A DNA stretch of 58,923 nt from Nostoc sp. JL33. GTDB lineage: Bacteria > Cyanobacteriota > Cyanobacteriia > Cyanobacteriales > Nostocaceae. The notes under the pieces were generated by a model that made no database searches, had not been told where the DNA came from, and saw only the letters and a list, made by a program, of their open reading frames with translations. Position numbers and translations under genes: made by a program. The stretch covers positions 1 to 58,923 of the forward strand of contig NZ_JABXKP010000043.1 of assembly GCF_017114985.1 (NCBI RefSeq), given 5' to 3'. Positions 37,062 to 45,072 of this stretch are shown here, in pieces. Position 1 is the first letter of the stretch, and each line of letters starts with the position of its first letter.

Positions 37062-38042
37062 ATGCTTTTACTTGAAGGGGATAAATGTAGGTGCGAAGAT
37101 ACTTCGATAAAAGTACTTAAAAGTCGGCAAAAAGCCAAGATATTGTGGATAACATTAGGTTTACTTGCTTGTTTTTTTGTTGCTGAGTGGAGTGTGGGTT
37201 TGTGGAGTCAAAGTTTATCTCTACAAGCAGATGCAGGACATATATTATCTGATATTACAGCCTTGCTAATATCACTATTTGCAAGTTTCTTAGCACAGCA
37301 ACCAGCTAAAAGTCAGGCAACATTTGGACATCAGCGTATCGAAGTTTTAGCAGCTTTGTTGAATGGATTAGGTTTGCTGGCGATCGCTACTTTTATCACA
37401 TGGGAAGCTATTGGGCGCTGGCAACATCCAGCAACAATTTTGGGCTTACCAATGTTAGGAATTGCGGTGTTAGGTTTAATCGTCAATTTACTCAACATTA
37501 CTTTGCTTCATCCCCACACTCACGACGACCTAAACCTACGGGGGGCTTTGCTTCATGTCATCGCCGATACTGCTAGTTCTGTTGGCGTAATTATAGCTGC
37601 TTTAGCAGTTCATCTTTGGGATTGGTGGTGGGCAGATGTCGCTATTAGTTTAGTAGTTGCAATTTTTACTGGTTTAAGTGCTTTCCCCCTAGTCCAAGAA
37701 AGCCTGAAGATTTTTTTGGACTATGCACCGGAATCAATTGACCCCATCGAGGTGGAAATATCTCTTAAATCTTTTCCTAGTGTTGTTCAAGTAGAAAAAC
37801 TTCACATCTGGAAAATTAATTTAAATAAAGTCATGCTTTGTGCCAATTTGACAGTGGAATGTACAACTATCCAAGAACGCGATCGCTTACTCGCTAAGTT
37901 GGAAGCTCACCTTCAAAAAAACTTTAATATTGCTGAGATAACTTTACAGCTAACTAGCTCTAGAAAACCTTCATTAATGCCAATTCATCCTTTATTTAAC
38001 CAAGATATAGTTTTAATGTTGTCTGCGAGTAAAACAAATTAA
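37062..38042 (+). CDS. cation diffusion facilitator metal transporter
   Basis: The 326-residue CDF-family protein has six transmembrane helices and two metal-binding sites: ADAGHILSD (His60, Asp64) in helix 2 and HVIAD (His165, Asp169) in helix 5. A His-rich loop HPHTHDD (150-156) lies between helices 4 and 5. A C-terminal cytosolic domain (about 225-310) follows. It exports Zn2+ or a similar divalent metal with proton exchange. The N-terminus has two Cys in KCRCED that might bind metal. Confidence 0.9.
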   Translation: MLLLEGDKCRCEDTSIKVLKSRQKAKILWITLGLLACFFVAEWSVGLWSQSLSLQADAGHILSDITALLISLFASFLAQQPAKSQATFGHQRIEVLAALLNGLGLLAIATFITWEAIGRWQHPATILGLPMLGIAVLGLIVNLLNITLLHPHTHDDLNLRGALLHVIADTASSVGVIIAALAVHLWDWWWADVAISLVVAIFTGLSAFPLVQESLKIFLDYAPESIDPIEVEISLKSFPSVVQVEKLHIWKINLNKVMLCANLTVECTTIQERDRLLAKLEAHLQKNFNIAEITLQLTSSRKPSLMPIHPLFNQDIVLMLSASKTN

Positions 38043-38428
38043 AACCAAAATAATAGCGAAATATATTGTAATAGTAGTCTGTCAAGCGAAGTTTGAAGGG
38101 TAAAGGAACGAACCGCGTACTCCTGCGGAGGACAAGCTACGCGTTAGCGTCTCCCCTTGGGAGAAGGACGCATTCGCGCAGCGTCTCGTCAGAGAAGAGC
38201 GCGAAGGAAGAAAAAAGAGAAATAAAGAAAGAAAGAAAGAAAGAAAAGAAATTGAAGATTTTATTTACTCGTCAAGGTTTCCTTGATAGACCAATAGCAA
38301 GAATTATTTCTTTGTTTAATGTCCCTATCAAACACCAAACTTTTTGCCTAAAATGAAGATTTAAATATGATGCTTATTAGCATTATTTCGATTATCAAAC
38401 GGTTATTTACTAGGAGGTTTACTCAATC
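38043..38428. other. intergenic stretch with repeat and purine microsatellite
   Basis: A palindromic repeat (38114-38143) and an AAAG microsatellite at about 38223-38250 are present. A Lys/Arg-rich frame through them is probably not coding. AGGAGG at about 38411 serves the next gene. Confidence 0.5.
38114..38143. repeat. 30-bp nested palindrome, copy 1 of 2
   Basis: CGCGTA and TACGCG enclose CTCC-TGC-GGAG. An identical sequence lies at 57255-57284. Confidence 0.65.
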
Positions 38429-38677
38429 ATGAATTTAATTCCAAAATCTCAAATTGTTTCATTACTGAAACACTACAAACGCACATTAGTTTGGTTCATA
38501 TCTGGTCTGTTTTTGGCAGTCCTGTTGTTCTTCGGAACATCGAATCAACAACCAGCAACTGCCTCTAACCCTGCCTCTAACCAGAGTCATACCACACCCT
38601 CTACTCAGCTAGATGTAACTCCTACGTACTCAGACTTCGGTGCTACTCATCTAGAACCAAATTTTTATCAGTATTAA
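38429..38677 (+). CDS. small exported protein, N-terminal paralogue of the alkaline phosphatase
   Basis: The 82-residue product has a strong AGGAGG site. Residues 12-46 (LLKHYKRTLVWFISGLFLAV onward) resemble the first 38 residues of the following alkaline phosphatase (FLRKYKRSLSLTMVGFL). The remainder is a short Ser/Thr/Pro/Gln-rich tail ending NFYQY. I infer a truncated duplicate or a small secreted partner. It is 39 bases upstream of the phosphatase gene, so probably co-transcribed. Confidence 0.6.
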   Translation: MNLIPKSQIVSLLKHYKRTLVWFISGLFLAVLLFFGTSNQQPATASNPASNQSHTTPSTQLDVTPTYSDFGATHLEPNFYQY

Positions 38678-38716
38678 CCGCTAATACTTGCTCAACTAAC
38701 TTTAAGGCGCACTGAA

Positions 38717-40666
38717 ATGATTTCATTTTTGCGAAAGTACAAGCGATCGCTATCCTTGACTATGGTTGGCTTTCTCTGTACCGTTCTGCTGATATTTGGT
38801 AATTCTGTTTTTCAGCCGACTATGGCGGCTGGTAATGGAATTAATGTAATTATCATGATTGGCGATGGTATGGGTTGGAATCTGGCACGGGCCGCAGCCG
38901 TTGCCAAAGGTGCCCCTTTTTACACTAGTGGTAAAGGCTTAGGTCTAAGCTTCCAAAAGCTAAGTGGATATGGACTTGTTACCACCTATGGCACAACGAT
39001 TCAGGGAAATACACCAGAGAAGCCAACAGATCAGCCCCACCTAACAACTAACTCTGCTCTGGATGGGTCTGATACATTCACAGGTGCAAGTCCTGTTCGT
39101 CCCAACTTCTCATTCCAGCCTACTCCTTTTAATCCAGGCAATCGACTTGATGGCAACAGTTTGGCAGATGGTAATTTGACAGGTTACGACCCTAGTAAGG
39201 GCGGCCCTGTTCCCTGGATTCCTCTGACCCCTGCTAATCCTGGTACATACGACAAAGAGTACATCAAACACAGTTATCCCGACTCTGCTAACACCGCTAC
39301 GACTCTTTATACGGGCGTAAAGAGCTTTAACAACGCGATGGGTGTAGACATTTACGAGAAAAAGTTGAAAACTATCCTGGAAATTGCCAAAGAAAAAGGT
39401 AAGTCTACAGGACTAGTTACTTCCGTACCTATTAGCCACGCAACGCCTGGTGCTGCGGCTTCTTTTGTAAATCGTCGCAGCAAATACGACAGTAAATACG
39501 ACCCCACCAAGACTAACCAAGACAGTATTCTGCAACAGACATTGCTAAACTTTCAGCCTAATGTCTTGTTGGGTGGCGGTCATCCTAAAGACTTTGACAA
39601 TAAAAGTAGTACAACTACAGCAGAGGGTATCTTTAACTATACGTATATTACAGAAGACACTTACAAGCATCTCAGTGATAACCCTACGTCCAATCGTTAC
39701 GGCTATACCTTTTTGGAACGTGGGCCGAATGCAACTCAGACACTGCTAAAGACGGCTGCTAACATCAACCCAAATAAGGGAGGCAAATTATTTGGTCTAT
39801 ACGGTGCGCGTGGGCAAGAAGGCAACCTTCCTACTAGCTCTTCTAAGGGAGACTACAGTCTAACAGGTCTGAACAACGGCTCGCTCTATAGCACCGTTGT
39901 TAAGAGTGTAAGTCCCTGTCCATCAGGTCAGATCATTCCTGGTACAGCTGGGGATTGTGTTCCTGTCGTTGACGCAGCAGGGAACCCAATCGCTGGCCCC
40001 ACACCTGATACTATCCGTCCTCTCGCTCCCGGCGAAACCGATGCTAGCTTTATCGCCAGAGAGATTAACGAAAATCCAACTTTGGCTGATCTGAGCAAAG
40101 CAGCTCTAAAGGTTCTAGGTAAAGACAAAGACGGTTTCTGGCTGATGATTGAGGGAGGTGATGTAGACTGGGCTGCTCATGACAACAACATGGATAACCT
40201 AATCGGTACCATGAATGATTTTGATAAAGCAGTCCAGGAGGTGATTAGTTGGGTAAACAAGCATGGAGGTTGGAGTAAGAATCTGCTGCTTGTTACTGCT
40301 GACCATGACCACTACCTGACTCTGAATAATGACTTTGTTTCAAAGCTAACTCCCAATCCTGATCCTAATAAAGCTAGAGGCTTGAAGTATAACGCTAAGG
40401 ACATCACCTTCAACAAGCACAACCCTAAAGATGCTGGTCACTTCTGGGGAGCTGATCCAAATTACAAGTACCTCTGGGGTAGCCATAGCCGACGGATTGT
40501 ACCTGTTTACTACCAGGGTGCTTATTCATCAACTCTGACTCGATCGTTTGGACAAAAGCTCAAGTTCACAGATAGCTCTGGTACTTACAGTGCGCCCGGT
40601 GTTCGAGGAGTGGTTGATCAAAGTCATATCTTCCAGGCGATGAAAACTGCGATCGTCAGTCCGTGA
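38717..40666 (+). CDS. alkaline phosphatase, exported
   Basis: This 649-residue PhoA-superfamily enzyme has a signal peptide at 1-38 ending TMAA. IMIGDGMG carries the metal-binding Asp50, and YPDSANTATT carries the nucleophile Ser190. THATPGAAASF, MIEGGDVDWAAHDNN and VTADHDHYLT supply the remaining metal ligands. It removes phosphate from organic esters outside the cytoplasm and is usually induced by phosphate limitation. A large insert (about 95-180) makes it longer than E. coli PhoA. I see no convincing Pho box upstream. Confidence 0.88.
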   Translation: MISFLRKYKRSLSLTMVGFLCTVLLIFGNSVFQPTMAAGNGINVIIMIGDGMGWNLARAAAVAKGAPFYTSGKGLGLSFQKLSGYGLVTTYGTTIQGNTPEKPTDQPHLTTNSALDGSDTFTGASPVRPNFSFQPTPFNPGNRLDGNSLADGNLTGYDPSKGGPVPWIPLTPANPGTYDKEYIKHSYPDSANTATTLYTGVKSFNNAMGVDIYEKKLKTILEIAKEKGKSTGLVTSVPISHATPGAAASFVNRRSKYDSKYDPTKTNQDSILQQTLLNFQPNVLLGGGHPKDFDNKSSTTTAEGIFNYTYITEDTYKHLSDNPTSNRYGYTFLERGPNATQTLLKTAANINPNKGGKLFGLYGARGQEGNLPTSSSKGDYSLTGLNNGSLYSTVVKSVSPCPSGQIIPGTAGDCVPVVDAAGNPIAGPTPDTIRPLAPGETDASFIAREINENPTLADLSKAALKVLGKDKDGFWLMIEGGDVDWAAHDNNMDNLIGTMNDFDKAVQEVISWVNKHGGWSKNLLLVTADHDHYLTLNNDFVSKLTPNPDPNKARGLKYNAKDITFNKHNPKDAGHFWGADPNYKYLWGSHSRRIVPVYYQGAYSSTLTRSFGQKLKFTDSSGTYSAPGVRGVVDQSHIFQAMKTAIVSP

Positions 40667-40699
40667 AATTAATACACCGCTTCACTAAACACTGACCGA

Positions 40700-40757
40700 A
40701 TTTTAAATTTTAGATTTTGGATTTTGGATTAAAAGATTCAAAATCCAAAATCCTTAG
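40700..40757. repeat. TTTTGGA-type heptanucleotide inverted repeat
   Basis: TTAGATTTTGGATTTTGGAT is followed after a short spacer by ATTCAAAATCCAAAATCC. The same kind of sequence is at 44540-44602 and 57209-57360. Confidence 0.65.
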
Positions 40758-40905
40758 AGCAAATGGATTGATCTGTAGGGTCAATCTAAAATCCTTGCAT
40801 TGTCTGACTGAAAAACTTTGTGTTGCACAGACGTGTGTTCTCACGTCTCTGTTTCATAAAGCTATTTCGGTATTTTTGTATCTGTTCTTTAATCAAGGTA
40901 AAAAA

Positions 40906-41412
40906 ATGACTGACTCCATCTTCAACAAGTTAGCAGCTGTAACGCTGGGAACTGCTCTGATTTTTGCGGTAGGGGAAACTATGCCCGTCCAAGCTAAACA
41001 ACTCACTTATAATTTCTCTAACGAGAATAAAACTCTCACAGGGACTTTTTCCTTTGACCAAGCAGCAGCAGACGATCAACAAGTAACGATCGCAGAAGGC
41101 TTAAAGATTTTTGCTACCTACAATCACCAATTCTATACTGAAGCCAATGATCCTTTAGCATCAGTTTTAACCGACTTTTCCGGAACAATTTTGAACCAAG
41201 CGGGGTTGGGCTTGAATTTTACACCAAGCACGTTTAATGTCTACCGTGATAGTTTTATCGATCTGAATGATTCGACTGCTACGGGTGTTCAAACCATCAC
41301 TTACGCAAGTGTCCCAGAGCCAAGTTTTATGCTTGGATTGTCTGTATTTGGGTTGGGTTTGTTCTTGGCCAAAAAGACAGCATCTTCTAGGTCATCAAGC
41401 ACAAAAGCTTGA
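40906..41412 (+). CDS. PEP-CTERM sorting-domain protein
   Basis: The start ATG at 40906 has AAGGTAA upstream; the open frame extends earlier but lacks a good start. The 168-residue product has a signal peptide (1-30, MPVQA|KQ), a beta-rich mature region, and at the C-terminus VPEPSFMLGLSVFGLGLFLA followed by basic residues. This is the PEP-CTERM tripartite signal for exosortase-type processing. It is likely an envelope or extracellular protein. Its gene follows the alkaline phosphatase. Confidence 0.8.
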   Translation: MTDSIFNKLAAVTLGTALIFAVGETMPVQAKQLTYNFSNENKTLTGTFSFDQAAADDQQVTIAEGLKIFATYNHQFYTEANDPLASVLTDFSGTILNQAGLGLNFTPSTFNVYRDSFIDLNDSTATGVQTITYASVPEPSFMLGLSVFGLGLFLAKKTASSRSSSTKA

Positions 41413-41595
41413 ACCAAATTATCAAAAATAAACTGTTAGGTGGTTGATTGGCATCTACATATAACAGGGTGGGATTATCCACCCTGCAAATTTTTAATCT
41501 AATTTTTAATTAATTTTACATTGTATAAAATAGTTTGATTTATTCTTGCCCACTTACTTATACAGATTGTGCTGTCTGAGTTTGCTGACAATCTA

Positions 41596-41656
41596 CCTAT
41601 AGGGGTAGATATAGCGAAGCTGTCACCAGGGGCAAGATAGTCTGAAAATATTGCTG
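41596..41656 (+). repeat. left arm of the inverted repeat pair
   Basis: It contains GATATAGCGAAGCTGTCACC and GGGGCAAGATAG, as does the right arm in reverse. Confidence 0.9.
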
Positions 41657-41676
41657 TCGTTGGAAGGATAATATTG

Positions 41677-41705
41677 CCGTGTGCGGATTAAAAATCCGCA
41701 CACGG
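41677..41705. terminator. hairpin downstream of the winged-helix gene
   Basis: CCGTGTGCGGATT-AAA-AATCCGCACACGG forms perfect 13-bp arms. It lies 52 bases after the stop of the minus-strand gene and could end its transcript, though no T-run follows. Confidence 0.55.
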
Positions 41706-41757
41706 TAGAGTGCTTCCTGGCTTATGCATCCAGTTAACATACATTCCTGTTTGGTTG

Positions 41758-42213
41758 CTATTCGCACGTAATATCTGTCTTGATAACTGTGTCTATCGTT
41801 TTATCAGGTTTACTGCTTGTTGCATCTATGCGAATTTTTGCTAATTCCTCCTTTGAGATCCACTCACTAGTAAGAGTCACTCTGTATTCGTCTGTCCGAC
41901 CGCCACGTTTTGTCTGCTTTAAAAGGTTTGCTTTAATCAACACCTTTAAAGCTTGTTGAGCTTTGCGAACACTCATATCACAAATTTCAGCGGTCTTTTT
42001 GAGACTCGCAAAAAAGACCCCTTTTGGTTTACCACCCGTTCGGCGAACCATGTGGGCATAAAGACGAAATTCATAAGGATCTAGTCCGTATTCATCTAAG
42101 AAACCGTGAATATAAGCGACTGACGCAGGAGGTTCATTTATTCCAGTTGAAGACTTAGATTTTTCTACGGATAGAGTATTAGAATTTTCAAAGTTTTTTT
42201 CTTCAGACAACAT
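41758..42213 (-). CDS. winged helix-turn-helix DNA-binding protein
   Basis: In this 151-residue protein the central part LDPYEFRLYAHMVRRTGGKP followed by ASLKKTAEICDMSVRKAQQA and LKVLIKANLLKQ is a winged-helix domain. It is of the type seen in replication-initiator and phage replisome-organiser N-termini and in small regulators. The N-terminal 35 residues are Ser/Glu-rich and disordered-looking. I infer a DNA-binding regulator or Rep-like protein. A long palindrome lies 46-81 bases upstream of its start codon, and a hairpin follows the gene. Confidence 0.7.
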   Translation of the reverse strand: MLSEEKNFENSNTLSVEKSKSSTGINEPPASVAYIHGFLDEYGLDPYEFRLYAHMVRRTGGKPKGVFFASLKKTAEICDMSVRKAQQALKVLIKANLLKQTKRGGRTDEYRVTLTSEWISKEELAKIRIDATSSKPDKTIDTVIKTDITCE

Positions 42214-42258
42214 ATGAATTTAGTACTTTACTCACAAGCATATTATAAACACCCAGCT

Positions 42259-42294
42259 GCACAAGATGCATATCGTTACTCATGCATCTTGTGC
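42259..42294. promoter_or_regulatory. candidate operator palindrome of the winged-helix gene
   Basis: GCACAAGATGCAT (42259-42271) and ATGCATCTTGTGC (42282-42294) are perfect inverted repeats separated by 10 bases, placed upstream of the minus-strand gene. Position and symmetry fit binding by a dimeric regulator, possibly the neighbouring protein itself; that link is inferred. Confidence 0.5.
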
Positions 42295-42475
42295 CTTGGC
42301 TCTGTTATATACTTCTACAGTGTTATCTTTTTAGGTTATTTTATGCTATGTTATGTCTTAAGGTGTTGTTACTTAATTGGCGTTTCGTTCGCTGCTTCAG
42401 TAATTTGGCGCAGTTGTCAAGAGTTGTCAGGTTTGAAATTTCGCGTTATACATAAAGTATCAGCAGCAAAAGAAC

Positions 42476-42504
42476 TTTAGAGCAGTTTTGCAAACTGCTC
42501 TAAA
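42476..42504. terminator. perfect hairpin
   Basis: TTTAGAGCAGTTT-TGC-AAACTGCTCTAAA, 13-bp arms. It includes the stop codon of an 88-codon plus-strand frame whose coding status is doubtful. Confidence 0.55.
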
Positions 42505-42687
42505 GTCAAATTGGAGACAATATGATGAAGTTTTTTTGCTCTCGTCTGCCACCGAGTACATCACCAAAATAAACAACCCAACACTGATTTACGGTCAGCA
42601 TTGGGCTTCAATTTCACGCTACCACTGATTTGCCGTCGGTGATAGCAGATTTTAATCGACATTAATCAAACAATTGACAATTTTATT

Positions 42688-43017
42688 ATGAAAAAAAATC
42701 ATGCCTTCAACAAAGGCAAGTTTTTGTTTGCCATTACTAATATAGTAGCGCAAAAATCCTCTAAAGTTTCACCATATGTGGAACTGGAGAACCGTTCTAC
42801 CAATCCAAAATCAGTCATAACACGCTGGATTGATTGGCAACGCCCTAGCAAAGTTATTTTACCTTTGCTTCTCAGCATTTTGCAGTTTTTACAGCCAAAA
42901 CCTGTATCAGGATGCGTAGAAACAGTTAGAAGAATAAGGTTTAATGATTTTCAAGTTGAGCAATCAAGCAAAATCTGCCATTATCCGGCTCCTGATTCTA
43001 AGACGAAGCACCAATAA
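42688..43017 (+). CDS. hypothetical protein, 109 aa
   Basis: The ORF starts MKKNHAFNKGKFLFAITNIV. It is basic, with one hydrophobic segment (about 56-67). No family is recognised, and no strong ribosome site precedes it. It lies inside the inverted-repeat-bounded module. It may be a genuine small gene or a chance frame. Confidence 0.3.
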   Translation: MKKNHAFNKGKFLFAITNIVAQKSSKVSPYVELENRSTNPKSVITRWIDWQRPSKVILPLLLSILQFLQPKPVSGCVETVRRIRFNDFQVEQSSKICHYPAPDSKTKHQ

Positions 43018-43075
43018 TCCGAGGTTAGGGACTCTCACGAAAATAAAATATCAGCTAGACAAAGCGTGCTATCCC

Positions 43076-43179
43076 TGAAAGGCGATACTCAGCTATGAGT
43101 CGCTATGTGATCGCAATCCCCACTGGGCAATCGCCTTTCATTTTACTCCCCCAAAAACCGTATTTCTTGAGGGAGTAAA
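43076..43179. repeat. two adjacent stem-loops upstream of argG
   Basis: TGAAAGGCGAT (43076-43086) pairs with ATCGCCTTTCA (43130-43140), directly followed by TTTACTCCC (43142-43150) pairing with GGGAGTAAA (43171-43179). These adjoin the right inverted-repeat arm, giving one structured block. Confidence 0.65.
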
Positions 43180-43183
43180 GCAG

Positions 43184-43245
43184 CAGCAATATTTTCAGGC
43201 TATCTTGCCCCTTGTGACAGCTTCGCTATATCTACCCCCTATAGG
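43184..43245 (-). repeat. right arm of the inverted repeat pair
   Basis: Reverse complement of 41596-41656 apart from one single-base indel and two substitutions. Confidence 0.9.
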
Positions 43246-43282
43246 TTGTTGCATCAAGAAAATATACATGGATTAGTTCAGA

Positions 43283-43288
43283 TATAAT
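43283..43288 (+). promoter_or_regulatory. possible -10 element of argG
   Basis: TATAAT lies 38 bases upstream of the argG ATG and just outside the inverted repeat arm. No clear -35 hexamer is seen at 17 bases. Confidence 0.35.
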
Positions 43289-43325
43289 AATGACTCATTG
43301 TTTGTTTTCCTAACTGGAGAAATTA

Positions 43326-44528
43326 ATGGGTCGCGCCAAAAAGGTTGTCCTGGCATATTCTGGCGGAGTGGATACCTCAGTTTGCATCCCCTACCTCAAA
43401 CAGGAGTGGGGTGTGGAAGAGGTGATTACCCTAGCAGCAGATTTAGGTCAGGGAGATGAATTAGAGCCAATTCGAGAAAAAGCTCTGAAATCGGGTGCAA
43501 GTGAATCCCTAGTGGCGGATGTCAAAGACAGCTTCGTTAAAGATTACGCCTTTGGAGCGATTCAAGCCAACGCCCTCTATGAAAATCGTTATCCTCTAGG
43601 AACTGCTCTTGCCCGTCCACTGATTGCTAAGGTATTAGTAGAAACGGCTGAAAAATATGGTGCTGATGCGATCGCTCACGGTTGCACGGGTAAAGGTAAC
43701 GATCAGGTTCGCTTTGATGTCTCAGTTACCGCCCTGAACCCCAACCTGAAGATCCTCGCACCAGCCAGAGAATGGGGGATGAGCCGTGAGGAAACCATCG
43801 CCTATGGTGAAAACTTTGGTATCCCCTCACCAGTCAAAAAATCCTCTCCCTACAGCATTGACAAGAATTTGCTCGGTCGTAGCATTGAAGCTGGTTTACT
43901 CGAAGATCCATCATTTGAGCCACCAGAAGAAATTTATGAGATGACCAAAGCGATCGCTGACACTCCCAACGAGCCAGAGTACATCGAAATTGGTTTCCAC
44001 GGTGGTATTCCCACAACCCTCAACGGCATAGCTAAAAAGCCAGTTGAGCTAATTGAACAACTCAATCAGGTGGTAGGAAATCACGGCGTCGGGCGGATCG
44101 ATATGATAGAAAACCGTCTGGTGGGCATCAAATCGCGGGAAATCTACGAATCACCCGCGATGTTAGTCCTAATTCAGGCACATAGGGATTTAGAAAGCTT
44201 GACTTTAACGGCAGATGTTACCCATTACAAGCGTGGGATTGAAGAAACTTACAGCCAAATCGTTTACAACGGTTTGTGGTACAGTCCACTCAAAGTTGCA
44301 CTCGATGCGTTTATTCAAAAGACACAAGAGCGAGTCTCTGGAACTGTGCGCGTGAAGTTGTTCAAGGGCAACTCTACGATAGTTGGGCGTTCGAGCGATA
44401 ATTCCCTCTATACTCCCGATTTGGCAACCTACGGAGCCGAAGACAAATTTGACCACAAAGCGGCTGAAGGCTTTATCTACGTTTGGGGACTACCGACTCG
44501 CATTTGGTCACGGCTAACTAAAAGTTAG
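43326..44528 (+). CDS. argG: argininosuccinate synthase
   Basis: This 400-residue ATP-dependent enzyme joins citrulline and aspartate to give argininosuccinate in arginine biosynthesis. The PP-loop AYSGGVDTS is at 9-17, [14 protein letters not shown] near 117-130, and [15 protein letters not shown] around 172-186; all are conserved. Full family length. GGAG lies upstream of ATG. The gene stands alone immediately outside the inverted-repeat module. Confidence 0.97.
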   Translation: MGRAKKVVLAYSGGVDTSVCIPYLKQEWGVEEVITLAADLGQGDELEPIREKALKSGASESLVADVKDSFVKDYAFGAIQANALYENRYPLGTALARPLIAKVLVETAEKYGADAIAHGCTGKGNDQVRFDVSVTALNPNLKILAPAREWGMSREETIAYGENFGIPSPVKKSSPYSIDKNLLGRSIEAGLLEDPSFEPPEEIYEMTKAIADTPNEPEYIEIGFHGGIPTTLNGIAKKPVELIEQLNQVVGNHGVGRIDMIENRLVGIKSREIYESPAMLVLIQAHRDLESLTLTADVTHYKRGIEETYSQIVYNGLWYSPLKVALDAFIQKTQERVSGTVRVKLFKGNSTIVGRSSDNSLYTPDLATYGAEDKFDHKAAEGFIYVWGLPTRIWSRLTKS

Positions 44529-44539
44529 GAGTCATTCAA

Positions 44540-44602
44540 TTTTAGATTTTGAATTTTGGATTTTGGATTGAAGGAGAAATCTAAAATCTAAAATCCAAAA
44601 TT
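44540..44602. repeat. heptanucleotide inverted repeat after argG
   Basis: CAATTTTAGATTTTG and its decayed complement around TCTAAAATCCAAAATTG pair imperfectly; it may terminate argG transcription. Confidence 0.55.
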
Positions 44603-44615
44603 GCCAGATTTAGGA

Positions 44616-44660
44616 GGTGAACTACTCCGCCGTAAGACGGACGGAGCTTCCCAATTCATC
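44616..44660 (-). mobile_element. remnant of an IS200/IS605-type right end
   Basis: On the minus strand the block reads GGAAGCTCCGTCCG...CGGCGGAGTAGTTCACC. It forms a hairpin (44625-44646: CTCCG/CGGAG and CCGT/ACGG, one bulge) of the sort found beyond TnpB genes of cyanobacterial IS605 elements. No TnpB remains, so only an orphan end is left. Family recognition is from memory. Confidence 0.35.
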
Positions 44661-45072
44661 GGGAATAGCCTCCAGAACTCCGTAGTACTAGAAAGTCTAA
44701 CATTCCCTCCAAGGGCAGAAGTCCTGGTTCCCAAGACCCAAATGTTCTTCTTGCAACATATACCTGTTAGCTTGGTTTTCGCTTATGGCATTGATGGTCA
44801 AGATACTATTTAGCTTACCAGAAAATTTTGGTGACTCGTCATACATCTGGGATTGATTTTTTACAAAGTAAAAAATCAATCCCAGATGCAATCCTTATCA
44901 CCCGCTCACAATCCCCATCTTAGGAATACCTTGTTCGCGTAGCGTCTCGTAGAGAAGATTGGGACTTCCGCGACCCGTTAAAAAGGTAAAATACAAAAGT
45001 AAAAGTTAAAAAAATAACTTTTTACTTTACTCCTAACTCCTGTACAGACGCGATTAATCGCGTCTCTACTCC
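44661..45072. other. gene-free stretch with palindromes
   Basis: It holds a hairpin at 44844-44888, a 24-bp dispersed repeat at 44934-44957 and a perfect 20-bp palindrome at 45046-45065 (AGACGCGATTAATCGCGTCT). No convincing gene is seen. Confidence 0.5.
44844..44888. repeat. 21-bp-arm hairpin
   Basis: Perfect arms at 44844-44864 (CATCTGGGATTGATTTTT and on) and 44868-44888 around AAA. The stem is long for a terminator. Confidence 0.7.

Larger units (their letters stand above)
41596..43245. mobile_element. 1.65-kb module bounded by 62-bp inverted repeats
   Basis: The left arm (41596-41656) and right arm (43184-43245) are inverted copies starting CCTATAGGGG and ending AATATTGCTG. They differ by one single-base indel and two substitutions. 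Between them are a winged-helix gene, a candidate operator, several hairpins and two small frames. No transposase or integrase is present. It may be a non-autonomous element, or two independently placed repeats; no target duplication is evident. Confidence 0.55.

Noticed and set aside
38093..38356. Lys/Arg-rich 87-codon frame
   Set aside because: It crosses a dispersed palindrome and an AAAG microsatellite and has no ribosome site.
38357..38428. Pho box upstream of the alkaline phosphatase pair
   Set aside because: No repeated CTTAACCT-like octamers with proper spacing were seen.
43283..43288. A full sigma-70 promoter for argG
   Set aside because: Only the -10 hexamer is convincing; no -35 at proper spacing.
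44601..44891. Small frames on both strands that might be a TnpB tail
   Set aside because: Their sequences do not match the TnpB zinc-ribbon or RuvC motifs.
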